From Paraburkholderia sp. BCC1885 (GTDB lineage Bacteria > Pseudomonadota > Gammaproteobacteria > Burkholderiales > Burkholderiaceae), in assembly GCF_900996235.1 (NCBI RefSeq), contig NZ_CAAJGM010000241.1, forward strand, positions 216,003 to 280,002: a stretch of DNA of 64,000 bases. Reading direction: 5' to 3'. Every line of letters begins with the position of its first letter. Position 1 is the first letter of the stretch. The translations under genes and the position numbers were made by a program. This document shows, piece after piece, positions 34,298-42,914 of the stretch. Below the pieces are notes generated by a model. It did no database searches, was not told the DNA's origin, and saw nothing but the letters and a program-made list of their open reading frames with translations.

Positions 34298-35584
34298 TCA
34301 GTGCGACGCCACGGGCGTCATGGCGGACGAGGCCGCGGCGCCGGGCGCGGCTGCGCCCACGCCATCTACCCAATACGCGCCGTCGGGAGGCACCGCGAGA
34401 AAGCGCCGATATAGTTCGGACTGCGTTTGATTGACGTCCAGGTCCTTGAACTGCTGCGGATAGAACCACTTGGCGAATGCCTCGATCGCTACGATGTTAT
34501 ACGGCGAATCGTAGTAGTTGTGCGAGATGCCATGCACACGGCCGTCGTGAATCGCCTTGATCGTGTCGAAACCCGGCCTCGAGACTAGCGCGGCGAGGCT
34601 CGCCTGCGCGTCGCGCTGGCTCGTCAGCGCGCCGACGCGCAAAGACGCGAGGCCCGCTTTGCTGCGGCTGCCGGTGGCGATGTATACGTCCGGCTGCGCC
34701 GCGATGATCTGCTCCATGCTGATGTCGCCTAGCACGCCCGGCATCAGGCCGGCGGCGATGTTGCGGCCGCCGGCGACCTGGATGAATTCGCCAAAATTGC
34801 CGTTGCCCGCCGTGTGGCAGCAACCCGCGTCCCAGACACCGGCGAGCAGGTCGATAAACACCTTGGGCCGCTGCTGCGGCGGAATCAGGTTCACCACCGC
34901 CTGCACGCGCGCCAGATGCTGGCGGTAAAACTGCACGTATGCGTTGGCTTGCTGCTCGCGATGCATCACCCTGCCGAGCAGTTCGATGCTCGGTAGCGTG
35001 TTCTGCATCGGATGCTCGCGGAAGTCCACGAATACGACCGTCGTACCCGTTGCCTCCAGTTGCTTGACGAGCGCGTTATAGCGGCTCGGGCCGTGGCCCG
35101 CGAGGCTGAAGATGGCAAGGTCCGGTTTGACGCTCAGCGCCTTTTCGTCGCTGATGCTATCTTCGGTCGCTTTGCCGATTAGCGGAACCTGCTTGATGCC
35201 GGGGAATTTGTCGGCGTAGGCATTGAAGGTCTGCGGATCCATGGTCGGCAAATCGCCCTGCCAGCCGACGATGCGAGCCAGCGGCTGTTTGCCTTCCAGT
35301 AGCGCGACGGCCATCAGCAGACGGCTTTCGCCCAGCAGAATCCGCTGCGGGTCCGCAGGAATGCGAACTGTGCGGCCCGCCAGGTCGGTTACGGTCTGCA
35401 CCGGTGCGGCAGATGCGGCCGGCGGCGTCGCGGCGTGCGCGGCCACGCTGGCCCCCAGGCTCGCGATGCCGAGCACCGCGCAAGCCGTCAACGCCCGCGT
35501 CATCGCGCCGCCTAAACTTGCAAGCTGCGATACAGGCGAACGTGCAAATGCACGCGCGAACGGCTGAGGCCGGAAAATCGACAT
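34298..35584 (-). CDS. Periplasmic iron-chelate-type substrate-binding protein
   Basis: 428 residues, longer than most class III binding proteins because of an N-terminal leader and a Pro/Ala-rich C-terminal tail. A hydrophobic export signal ends near AHA-A (about residue 50); an internal ATG at residue 28 (MTRALTACAVL) would give a more ordinary signal peptide and is a credible alternative start. TVTDLAGRTVRIPADPQRI is the standard opening of FecB/FhuD-like proteins, followed by two lobes. WDAGCCHTAGNGNF is a Cys/His-rich stretch that could touch ligand. First gene of a three-gene importer behind a Fur-like box. Confidence 0.88.
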   Translation of the reverse strand: MSIFRPQPFARAFARSPVSQLASLGGAMTRALTACAVLGIASLGASVAAHAATPPAASAAPVQTVTDLAGRTVRIPADPQRILLGESRLLMAVALLEGKQPLARIVGWQGDLPTMDPQTFNAYADKFPGIKQVPLIGKATEDSISDEKALSVKPDLAIFSLAGHGPSRYNALVKQLEATGTTVVFVDFREHPMQNTLPSIELLGRVMHREQQANAYVQFYRQHLARVQAVVNLIPPQQRPKVFIDLLAGVWDAGCCHTAGNGNFGEFIQVAGGRNIAAGLMPGVLGDISMEQIIAAQPDVYIATGSRSKAGLASLRVGALTSQRDAQASLAALVSRPGFDTIKAIHDGRVHGISHNYYDSPYNIVAIEAFAKWFYPQQFKDLDVNQTQSELYRRFLAVPPDGAYWVDGVGAAAPGAAASSAMTPVASH

Positions 35585-35599
35585 GGTATAGTTCTTGAA

Positions 35600-35614
35600 T
35601 GAGAATGATTGCCA
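35600..35614 (-). promoter_or_regulatory. Candidate Fur box
   Basis: On the plus strand TGAGAAT-G-ATTGCCA matches the 7-1-7 Fur core TGATAAT-N-ATTATCA in 11 of 14 palindrome positions. It lies 16 bp upstream of the binding-protein start and 137 bp from the OmpR-like gene on the other side. It predicts iron repression of the importer; being between divergent genes it might also touch the two-component operon. Confidence 0.6.
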
Positions 35615-35750
35615 TTAGCGGGCTCCACTCTAGCGGCCCGATGTAATGGCAATGTGTTGAAACAAGGCTGTTTTGTAATGGAATGTGTTGGCGCGAACGC
35701 GCGCAAATAGCAGCGTGGCATTGAGCCTGCGCCACCACCCGAACCTGACG

Positions 35751-36464
35751 ATGGACCACATACTCGTTGTCGATGACGACCCCAACATCCGCCAACTGCT
35801 GCAGGACTATCTGCGCAGCATGGGCTATGGCGTCACCGCCGTCGAAAGCGGCCTGCAGATGAAGCAGGCTCTCAACACGTCGCAAGTCGATCTCGTCGTG
35901 CTGGACCTGATGCTCGAAGGCGAGGACGGTCTGGACATTACGCGTGATCTGCGGCGCACGCATGCGGTGCCGATCATTATTCTGAGCGCGCGCGGCGGCC
36001 TGCTCGACCGCATCCTTGGCCTGGAAATGGGCGCTGACGACTATTTGCCCAAGCCCTTCGATCCGCGCGAACTCGTCGCCAAGATCAAGGTGGTGCTAAG
36101 GCGCACGCGCAGTGTGCCGGGCGAACGGCTCACCGACTCGTCCGCGTATGTGAGCTTTGCCGGCTGGAAACTCGATACGCGCATGAAGCAGATGCTCTCG
36201 CCCGAAGGCGTGATCGTGTCGCTCGGCGGCTCCGACTATCGCGCGCTGCGCACGCTGCTCGATCATCCCAACCGGCCGCTGTCGCGCGAGTTTTTGCTGG
36301 ACCGCGTCTTCGGCAAGGAACGTACACCGCTCGACCGCTCCATTGATGTTTGCATCAGCCGCCTGCGTCAGCACCTCAAGGACTCGCCGCGCGGCGCCGG
36401 ATTGATTCGCACCATGCGCAACGAAGGCTATATGCTGGCTGCCGATGTCACGCACGAAGCCTGA
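35751..36464 (+). CDS. OmpR-type response regulator
   Basis: 237 residues from the ATG at 35751. The receiver is complete: acidic triad VDDD (7-10), phospho-acceptor Asp52 in VVLDLML, and Lys in DDYLPKPF. The C-terminal winged helix follows (DRSIDVCISRLRQHL...IRTMRNEGYML). It should bind DNA as a dimer when phosphorylated by the adjoining kinase. The kinase frame overlaps its end by 20 bases. Confidence 0.92.
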   Translation: MDHILVVDDDPNIRQLLQDYLRSMGYGVTAVESGLQMKQALNTSQVDLVVLDLMLEGEDGLDITRDLRRTHAVPIIILSARGGLLDRILGLEMGADDYLPKPFDPRELVAKIKVVLRRTRSVPGERLTDSSAYVSFAGWKLDTRMKQMLSPEGVIVSLGGSDYRALRTLLDHPNRPLSREFLLDRVFGKERTPLDRSIDVCISRLRQHLKDSPRGAGLIRTMRNEGYMLAADVTHEA

Positions 36465-37917
36465 GCCGCGCGGCGCGATGAAAGTGCCGGTCTGGTTGCG
36501 CCTTTGGCCCAACACGCTGTACGGGCGGCTTGTGCTGATTCTCGTCGTGGGCATGTTCGCGGGGCAGCTTTTCACCAGCACCATCTGGTTCGAAACGCAC
36601 GACAACCGCACGCTCGAAATACCCGCACGGCTTTTTGCCAGCCGTCTCGCGGACACGGTCCGTCTGCTGCAACACGCGCCGGACGACGCGTCGCGCCGCA
36701 CGATCGCCAGCGAACTTGCGGATCAACGCTACCGTCTGCAATGGATCGACGCGCCCACCGCGGCACCCGCCGGCTCGCTTGCGCAACGCACGGTCGGCGA
36801 TCTGATAGCGGGGGTGATCCGTCGGCGTCTCGGCGAACCGGTTGAGATTCGCCTGCTCGACGCGCAGCTGCGTGATGAAGCCGGCCACCACCACGGTATC
36901 CTCAGCCTGTTCAATTCACGCATGCCGTCGGGCGATTTTCATTTGCAGCTGATGCTGCCGCAGGGCGAGTGGCTCGACGTGCAGGCCAACGAAGGGCAGG
37001 CCGGCATGCTGACCGAACCAGGTCCGCTCGTGCTCGACTATCTGCTGCGGATTTACCTGGTACGACTAACGGCTGTGCTTCTACTGGCGCTGGTAGCCGT
37101 GCGCTTTGCCGTAAAGCCGCTAAAAGACCTCGCGAAAGCCGCCGACGCACTGGGCCGCAACATCTACCGGCCGCCGCTGCCGGTAACGGGACCGCTGGAA
37201 GTGCGCACCGCCGCGCAGTCGTTCAATTCGATGCAGGAACAACTCACGCGCAGTCTCGCCGAGCGAACGCGCTTTCTAACAGCCGTCTCGCACGATTTGC
37301 GCTCGCCGCTCACCCGCCTGCGGCTGCGCATGGAGATGCTGCCGGACAGTGAGGCCCGCGACCGTCTGCGCGGCGATCTCGATGAGATGGAGGCAATGGT
37401 GGGCGCCACGCTCGACGCCGTCCAGGGCGTCGAGATTACCGAGCCGCGCCATCCCATCGACATCAATTCGATGCTCGAAGGACTCGCGGAAGATGCGCGT
37501 GAAGCGGGTCATGCGGTCAGCGTCGAAGGCGAGGCGGATCGGCCCTTGTCGGGGTATCCGCGCAATCTGAAGCGCTGTTTGCAGAACCTGCTCGATAACG
37601 CAATCCGCTATGGCGGTTCGGCCCACGTCAGCGTGCACGACGGGCGCGCCATGCTGCGCATCGTCATTCGCGATCAAGGCCCCGGTATTGCCGACGACGC
37701 TTTGCTTGAACGCGTGTTCGAGCCTTACTTCCGCATCGCTGGCTCACGCAACGGTGCAAGCGGCGGCACTGGCCTCGGATTGACAATTGCGCGCAGTGTC
37801 GCGGCAGCGCATGGCGGCACGCTCACGCTGCGCAATGGTGCCGTCAAGGGACTGGAAGCGACGCTCGCATTGCCGCGCGATGAACACCCAGCAGAACTGT
37901 CATGGCGGATGGGCTAG
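36445..37917 (+). CDS. EnvZ-like sensor histidine kinase
   Basis: 490 residues if started at 36445; an ATG at 36478 gives 479 and is equally possible. Two membrane helices (about 22-42 and 190-215) flank a periplasmic domain of about 150 residues. A HAMP linker follows, then the H box AVSHDLRSPLTRLR, N box NLLDNAIRYG, G1 DQGPGIADD and G2 GGTGLGL. It should autophosphorylate at the H-box His and pass phosphate to the preceding regulator. The signal is unknown; the iron importer lies divergent to this operon. Confidence 0.9.
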   Translation: MSRTKPEPRGAMKVPVWLRLWPNTLYGRLVLILVVGMFAGQLFTSTIWFETHDNRTLEIPARLFASRLADTVRLLQHAPDDASRRTIASELADQRYRLQWIDAPTAAPAGSLAQRTVGDLIAGVIRRRLGEPVEIRLLDAQLRDEAGHHHGILSLFNSRMPSGDFHLQLMLPQGEWLDVQANEGQAGMLTEPGPLVLDYLLRIYLVRLTAVLLLALVAVRFAVKPLKDLAKAADALGRNIYRPPLPVTGPLEVRTAAQSFNSMQEQLTRSLAERTRFLTAVSHDLRSPLTRLRLRMEMLPDSEARDRLRGDLDEMEAMVGATLDAVQGVEITEPRHPIDINSMLEGLAEDAREAGHAVSVEGEADRPLSGYPRNLKRCLQNLLDNAIRYGGSAHVSVHDGRAMLRIVIRDQGPGIADDALLERVFEPYFRIAGSRNGASGGTGLGLTIARSVAAAHGGTLTLRNGAVKGLEATLALPRDEHPAELSWRMG

Positions 37918-37945
37918 ACACACGCGCGGCGCGTGTCCGCCTGCA

Positions 37946-39646
37946 TCACGCTTTCGCGCGGCCTGTTGCCGCTTCGGCTCGCGCGGCGTCCTCTTCCTGC
38001 AGCTTGCGCCACAGTATCTTGCCGCTACCCGACTTGGGTAGCGACGTCACGAACTCGACCAGCCGCGGGGCTTTATACGACGCCATCTGCTCGTGCGCCC
38101 ACGCGATGATGTCGCTTTCGGTGAGCTTATCCGCGTAACCCGCAGCCGGCACCACGAGGGCTTTCACGGTCTCGCCGCGGCGCTCGTCCTTCACCCCGAT
38201 CACGCAGACTTCATGAATGCCCGGATGCCGGTACATCAGCGTTTCGACTTCCGCCGGCCAGACCTTGTAGCCCGACGCGTTGATCATGCGCTTGAGGCGG
38301 TCGGTCATAAAAAAATAGCCATCCTTATCAATATGGCCTAAGTCACCGGTACGCAAAAAACGCTTGCCGTCGAGTTCGATGAACGCGTCAGCGGTCCCCT
38401 TGGGATTGCGCCAGTACCCCTGCATGACCTGCGGCCCGTTCACCACGATCTCGCCAGTTTCGCCTTGCGCCAATTCCTGCAGCGTGGCCGGGTCGATTAC
38501 ACGCGCGTCGAGATCGAAGACCGGAATGCCCAGGCACTGCGGCTTGGGACGATGCGGCGGGTTGATATGCGTCGCCGCGATCGTCTCGGACATGCCGTAG
38601 CCCTCCACGTAGTCAAGGCCGGTCAACGTCTTGAGCTTGGCGGCAATCGCGGCGGGCATCGCCGCGCCGCCGCCACGCGTGCCGCTTAGCGACGAAAGAT
38701 CGTATTCGGCAAGCCTGGGGTTGGACAGAAAATCGACCATCATCGTCGAAATGGACTGCCACGATGTGACGCCGTAACGCTGCATGCATTGCGCGGCGGC
38801 ATCGCGATCCCAGCGCGGCAATATCACGATTGTCGAGCCCGCGTACAACGGCCCATTCATGCCGCCTTGCATGCCGGTGACGTGAAACAAAGGTAATACC
38901 GATAGATGCGTGCTGTCCTGTGATCCTGAGAACCACACGTTGCAGCCCACCAGCGTGCTCATGACGCTTCGATGCGTATGCATGCAACCTTTCGGCTTGC
39001 CGGTTGTGCCGGACGTGTATGGCATCACGCAGAGATCGTCCGGGCCGACGGTCAAGGGGCCCGGCGCCAGGTGACGCTCAAGCATCGTGGCCCAGGCAGA
39101 GACGCCGGCGCGGTCGATCTGCTTCCTTGGCGCGGCGACAAAATCAGGTGGCGTAATCGGCGACGGGCATTTCAGATAGTCACTGTAAGTCGCGACAATC
39201 GCATGCTTCAACCCCTGGTGTGGCGCGTCGCCCAATAACGGCTCGATCTGCTCATAGAGGTCTTGCGGCACGATTGCGGTCGTCGCACCGCTGTCCTCCA
39301 CGTAGTGACGCACCTCGTCGGTCAGGTTCATCGGATTAACCGGCACGACAACGGCATTCGCTCGCAAGATTCCGTAGTAAGCCAGCACCCATTGCGGACT
39401 GTTCTGCATGTAGAGCAGCACTCGGTCACCTGCCTTGACTTCGCATTCCTGCTGCAAAAAACCGGCCAGGCGTTCCGCCTCATCCCTGAACTGCGCGAAC
39501 GTGACGGCCGTGTCGTAGAAAATGATGAATGGCTTGTCGGCAAAGCGCGTCGCCGCGACCTCCGCGTTATAAAACAGGTTCGTTTTGGGCAAGCTCAGGT
39601 GATGCGGCACGCCAACCGGCCAGTGCGCGTGATGAAGCGTGTTCAT
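37946..39646 (-). CDS. Long-chain acyl-CoA ligase (AMP-forming)
   Basis: 566 residues from the ATG at 39646, preceded by AGGAG. ANL-superfamily motifs: P-loop YTSGTTGKPKG, YGMSET, the RTGDLG Asp, and the C-terminal catalytic Lys in LPKSGSGKILWRKL. It activates a fatty or aromatic carboxylate to its CoA thioester via the adenylate. It follows an SDR gene by 26 bp on the same strand, so the pair probably form a small fatty-acid or aromatic-acid operon. Confidence 0.9.
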   Translation of the reverse strand: MNTLHHAHWPVGVPHHLSLPKTNLFYNAEVAATRFADKPFIIFYDTAVTFAQFRDEAERLAGFLQQECEVKAGDRVLLYMQNSPQWVLAYYGILRANAVVVPVNPMNLTDEVRHYVEDSGATTAIVPQDLYEQIEPLLGDAPHQGLKHAIVATYSDYLKCPSPITPPDFVAAPRKQIDRAGVSAWATMLERHLAPGPLTVGPDDLCVMPYTSGTTGKPKGCMHTHRSVMSTLVGCNVWFSGSQDSTHLSVLPLFHVTGMQGGMNGPLYAGSTIVILPRWDRDAAAQCMQRYGVTSWQSISTMMVDFLSNPRLAEYDLSSLSGTRGGGAAMPAAIAAKLKTLTGLDYVEGYGMSETIAATHINPPHRPKPQCLGIPVFDLDARVIDPATLQELAQGETGEIVVNGPQVMQGYWRNPKGTADAFIELDGKRFLRTGDLGHIDKDGYFFMTDRLKRMINASGYKVWPAEVETLMYRHPGIHEVCVIGVKDERRGETVKALVVPAAGYADKLTESDIIAWAHEQMASYKAPRLVEFVTSLPKSGSGKILWRKLQEEDAARAEAATGRAKA

Positions 39647-39672
39647 GGTGTCTCCTGTTCGCGCCTGCGCCG

Positions 39673-40446
39673 TCACACAATGCTTGAACCGCCGTCTACC
39701 GCCAGATACTGGCCCGTGATGTGGCGCGACGCCTCGCTGGCGAGAAACACTACCGATCCCTTCAGGTCATCGTCGCCGCCGAGCCGGTGCAATGGCGAAT
39801 GCGCAATGATCGTGTCTTCCATCGTGGCCAGCAAACCCGCCGACATCTTCGACGGGAAAAAGCCCGGACAAATCGCATTGACGTTGATATTGTGCCGCCC
39901 CCACTCCGAAGCCAACGCCCGCGTGAAGTTAATCGCTGCGGCCTTCGACGTGTTATACGCAATCGTATTCATGCCCGCCGGCGCACCCTTTAAGCCCGCA
40001 ATCGAGGCGATGTTAACGATCTTGCCCGCGCGGCGTGGAATCATGCTGCGCTTGCCGACTTCACGCGCAAGAAAAAACGGTGCGTTGACGTTCAGATTCA
40101 TGACTTTGTGCCACGCCTCATCGGGGTAGTCTTCCGCTGGGGCGCCCCACGCGGCGCCCGCGTTATTGACGAGAATGTCGATGTGGCCAAATGCGGCCAG
40201 CACGTCGCTCACAAGATCAGGAATCCTCTCTAGTTTTCCAAGATCGCAAGCAACGGTTTGGACTTCGATGCCTTGTTCTTCCAGATGCGCTTTCGCCTCG
40301 GCGAGTTCGTCGGCTTTGCGCGCGGTAATCGCCACGCGGCAGCCCATTTCGCCCAGGGCTTCGGCCATTTGTAAACCGAGCCCGCGTGAACCGCCCGTCA
40401 CCAGCGCTACCTTACCTTCCAGTTGAAACAGGTCTTTCACATGCAT
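39673..40446 (-). CDS. Short-chain dehydrogenase/reductase (gluconate-5-dehydrogenase/FabG-like)
   Basis: 257 residues. TGGSRGLG near residue 18, NNAG, Ser in IASIAG, and YNTSK form the classical SDR active site; the GQYLAVDGG ending is typical. It starts the operon that continues with the acyl-CoA ligase. In this pairing it may act as a 3-hydroxyacyl-CoA dehydrogenase or similar. GGAGACGCC lies before the ATG. Confidence 0.88.
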   Translation of the reverse strand: MHVKDLFQLEGKVALVTGGSRGLGLQMAEALGEMGCRVAITARKADELAEAKAHLEEQGIEVQTVACDLGKLERIPDLVSDVLAAFGHIDILVNNAGAAWGAPAEDYPDEAWHKVMNLNVNAPFFLAREVGKRSMIPRRAGKIVNIASIAGLKGAPAGMNTIAYNTSKAAAINFTRALASEWGRHNINVNAICPGFFPSKMSAGLLATMEDTIIAHSPLHRLGGDDDLKGSVVFLASEASRHITGQYLAVDGGSSIV

Positions 40447-40731
40447 CTGGCGTCTCCTTGATGAGGGTCCCGCTTGGCGGTTTGCTCTGTTTTGTTCGAC
40501 CCATCATACGTGCGAGGATTCGCCATGTAAATAAAAGCATGGTCGTTTCATTCTGAGTAGCCCGCGGCGGATTGCCTGTCATCGGGACTTACCCGACTGA
40601 CCGCTTTCAGGAGCGCACCGTTCTGGTTGCGCGCTGCGCTGCAACATCGCGTCTCGCATGCATCCCACGTCGCATCGTTAGCGCGGGGCGTTAGCCGGTA
40701 GAATCGAGCCCAACGGAATCAACCCGCCGGC

Positions 40732-42105
40732 ATGCATGCCGCTCGCCCCATCACAGTGACTTCCACTCTCGACCAACTATGCGCCGGACAGTTGTCCGGC
40801 ACCCAGCGTCTCAAGCTAAGCTGCGGACTCGACGAATTTCCACGCGCAATCTTCGATCTGGCGGATACGCTGGAGGTTCTCGATCTCTCCGGAAATGCAC
40901 TCTCGTCTCTGCCCGACGACTTGCCACGCTTGCGCAAGCTGCGCATTATCTTTGCCTCCGACAACCGGTTCACTGAGCTACCTGATGTGCTCGGCCAGTG
41001 CGAGCAGTTGAGCATGGTGGGTTTCAAGGCGAACCGGATCCGCACGGTCTTCGGCAAATCGTTGCCTCGCGCACTGCGTTGGCTGATTCTGACCGACAAC
41101 GAAGTCGAAGCACTGCCGCCTGAAATCGGTCAGTGCGCGCAACTGCAGAAACTGATGCTGGCAGGCAACCGCCTGCAAACGTTGCCGTCGCAACTGGCTT
41201 CCTGCTCACGTCTTGGACTGATCCGGCTCGCAGCAAATCAACTCACAGCGCTTCCCGCATGGTTGCTGACATTGCCGCGACTTTCCTGGCTGGCCTATGC
41301 GGGCAATCCATTTACTGCGGATCTGGAAGCCGCTGCGTTGAACGAAACGCCCATTCCGGATATGCATTGGGATTCCCTGGACCTGCATCATCAACTCGGT
41401 GAGGGTGCTTCCGGCGTTATCCATCGTGCGGTGCATCGGATTCCTAATGAAGAGATGCGACACGTTGCCGTCAAGCTATTCAAAGGCGACGTCACGAGCG
41501 ATGGTTTGCCGTACTCCGAGATAGCTGCCTGCATCAACGCCGGCGCCCATCCCAATCTGATTCCGGTGCTCGGCAAGGTGACGCGCCATCCTGCCGACAG
41601 CCACGGACTCGTGATGGAGTTGATCGATCCGCAATTCAAAAACCTGGCCGGGCCGCCTAGCTTCGATTCGTGCACGCGCGACGTGTATAGCGACGACACC
41701 CGCTTCGATCTCTTATCCGCGTTAGGCATTTCTAAAGGTATCGCATCGGCTGCGTGTCATTTGCATGAGCGAGGCATCATGCATGGCGATCTGTACGCCC
41801 ACAATATTCTGCATTGCGGACAAGGGCGGGCATTGTTGGGCGATTTCGGTGCGGCCTCGTTCTACGCGACGGATGATCGGACGCGAGCGCCATGGCTTCA
41901 GCGCATTGAAGTACGCGCCTTCGGTTGCCTGCTAGAAGAACTAATTGCGCGTTGTGATGGGCTGGGGTCGGCGACGGCCATCCTGGCCGCTATGGCGCAG
42001 CTCAAGTCCGTCTGCTTGAGCGGGGCCGTCGCAAGCAGGCCGTCGTTTGCGGAGATTGTCGATACTCTTGCCGCGTTGACGGCGCGTCTGGAAGCAGATT
42101 CCTGA
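40732..42105 (+). CDS. Leucine-rich-repeat protein kinase
   Basis: 457 residues. Residues 40-200 hold about seven leucine-rich repeats of 22-23 residues (LEVLDLSGNALSSLP, LQKLMLAGNRLQTLP and others). A protein-kinase-like domain follows: glycine loop LGEGASG (222-228), VAVK with Lys about 248, HGDLYAHN (351-358) with catalytic Asp353 and Asn358, and DFG at 371-373. The catalytic loop has Gly for the usual Arg of HRD, as in kinases that need no activation-loop phosphorylation. The C lobe is short. No membrane segment or signal is seen, so it should be cytosolic. Targets are unknown; no phosphatase gene is adjacent. Confidence 0.87.
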   Translation: MHAARPITVTSTLDQLCAGQLSGTQRLKLSCGLDEFPRAIFDLADTLEVLDLSGNALSSLPDDLPRLRKLRIIFASDNRFTELPDVLGQCEQLSMVGFKANRIRTVFGKSLPRALRWLILTDNEVEALPPEIGQCAQLQKLMLAGNRLQTLPSQLASCSRLGLIRLAANQLTALPAWLLTLPRLSWLAYAGNPFTADLEAAALNETPIPDMHWDSLDLHHQLGEGASGVIHRAVHRIPNEEMRHVAVKLFKGDVTSDGLPYSEIAACINAGAHPNLIPVLGKVTRHPADSHGLVMELIDPQFKNLAGPPSFDSCTRDVYSDDTRFDLLSALGISKGIASAACHLHERGIMHGDLYAHNILHCGQGRALLGDFGAASFYATDDRTRAPWLQRIEVRAFGCLLEELIARCDGLGSATAILAAMAQLKSVCLSGAVASRPSFAEIVDTLAALTARLEADS

Positions 42106-42271
42106 ACGCAAATTCGCCGCATCGCACAATGGATTTAAGCAAATGCTGGTCAGATTAGACGGATGCGATAGCGCACGGCGGTCTCGTCGGGCGGCGGGCA
42201 TAGATAAGGGAAAACGACAGGAATTCGATCAGGCCTGATCGCACAAAGACGCAATCAATACGTCACACTAA

Positions 42272-42301
42272 ACAAAAAGCAACGGCCCCGATAAGGGGCC
42301 G
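42272..42301 (-). terminator. Intrinsic terminator (minus strand)
   Basis: CGGCCCC (42283-42289), loop GATAA, GGGGCCG (42295-42301). Read on the minus strand the stem is followed by TTGCTTTTTGTTT. It ends the small secreted-protein gene at 42338. Confidence 0.8.
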
Positions 42302-42337
42302 GATTATGTCTAGCGAATTGTAATGGGTTGAACGAGG

Positions 42338-42589
42338 TCAGTCGCGAGCAACGAGCTGGTCGTTGATGCGTGCCTCGCCTGTGACGAGACAACTCGACAG
42401 GAAGTTCTGGCCTTGCCCGCTGGAAGCGGCTTGGGAGAATCCCTTGTCCATTGCGCTTAGCCGGATCATCTCGGCGCCTCTTTCGCACGACACCGAACCT
42501 TCTTCTCCGGCTTGCGCGTGAGTCAGTGCGCGGCCCACGGTCAGGTACGCAAGGAGCATCAGTACAGCAATATTAAATACGCGTCTCAT
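42338..42589 (-). CDS. Small secreted hypothetical protein (83 residues)
   Basis: AGAGGAGG precedes the ATG at 42589, a strong ribosome site. A signal peptide (MRRVF then a hydrophobic stretch, cleavage near AQA-G) leaves a mature part of about 57 residues with two Cys (SCERG and SSCLV) that could pair in the periplasm. Its own intrinsic terminator follows, which supports a real monocistronic gene. No family is recognised. Confidence 0.65.
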   Translation of the reverse strand: MRRVFNIAVLMLLAYLTVGRALTHAQAGEEGSVSCERGAEMIRLSAMDKGFSQAASSGQGQNFLSSCLVTGEARINDQLVARD

Positions 42590-42914
42590 GGTTTGCCTCC
42601 TCTGGTAAGAAGACTAGCGCGAACCATGCTCACACGGTGTTAGGGCTTTCCCGATTAGGGGAAGCAAGATGATTTAAGTCAATCAGGACGCCACAATTTA
42701 CCGAACGCGGGTTTTCCCTTTGTCGAAATGTCGCATTTCTCCGTTGTTGCAGACAGAAATCATGCACCGCAGCAAATGCTCGTTTAGTACAGCAGAGCGC
42801 CCGCCCCGCCCTTGACTGCCCTACCTCGCTGAGTTCTACTCAAAGCCAATTTCATCGATTGCTTTGGCAAAGACTGCTGCACGCAGCAGCTTTCATGACG
42901 ACAAGGAGAAAGCC
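42590..42914. other. Divergent intergenic region, no gene seen
   Basis: 325 bp between the small secreted protein and the acyl-CoA synthetase, which point apart. It is richer in A+T than its surroundings and must hold both promoters. GAAATG-TCG-CATTTC (42725-42739) is a small palindrome. ACAAGGAGAA at 42901-42910 is the synthetase ribosome site. Confidence 0.5.
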
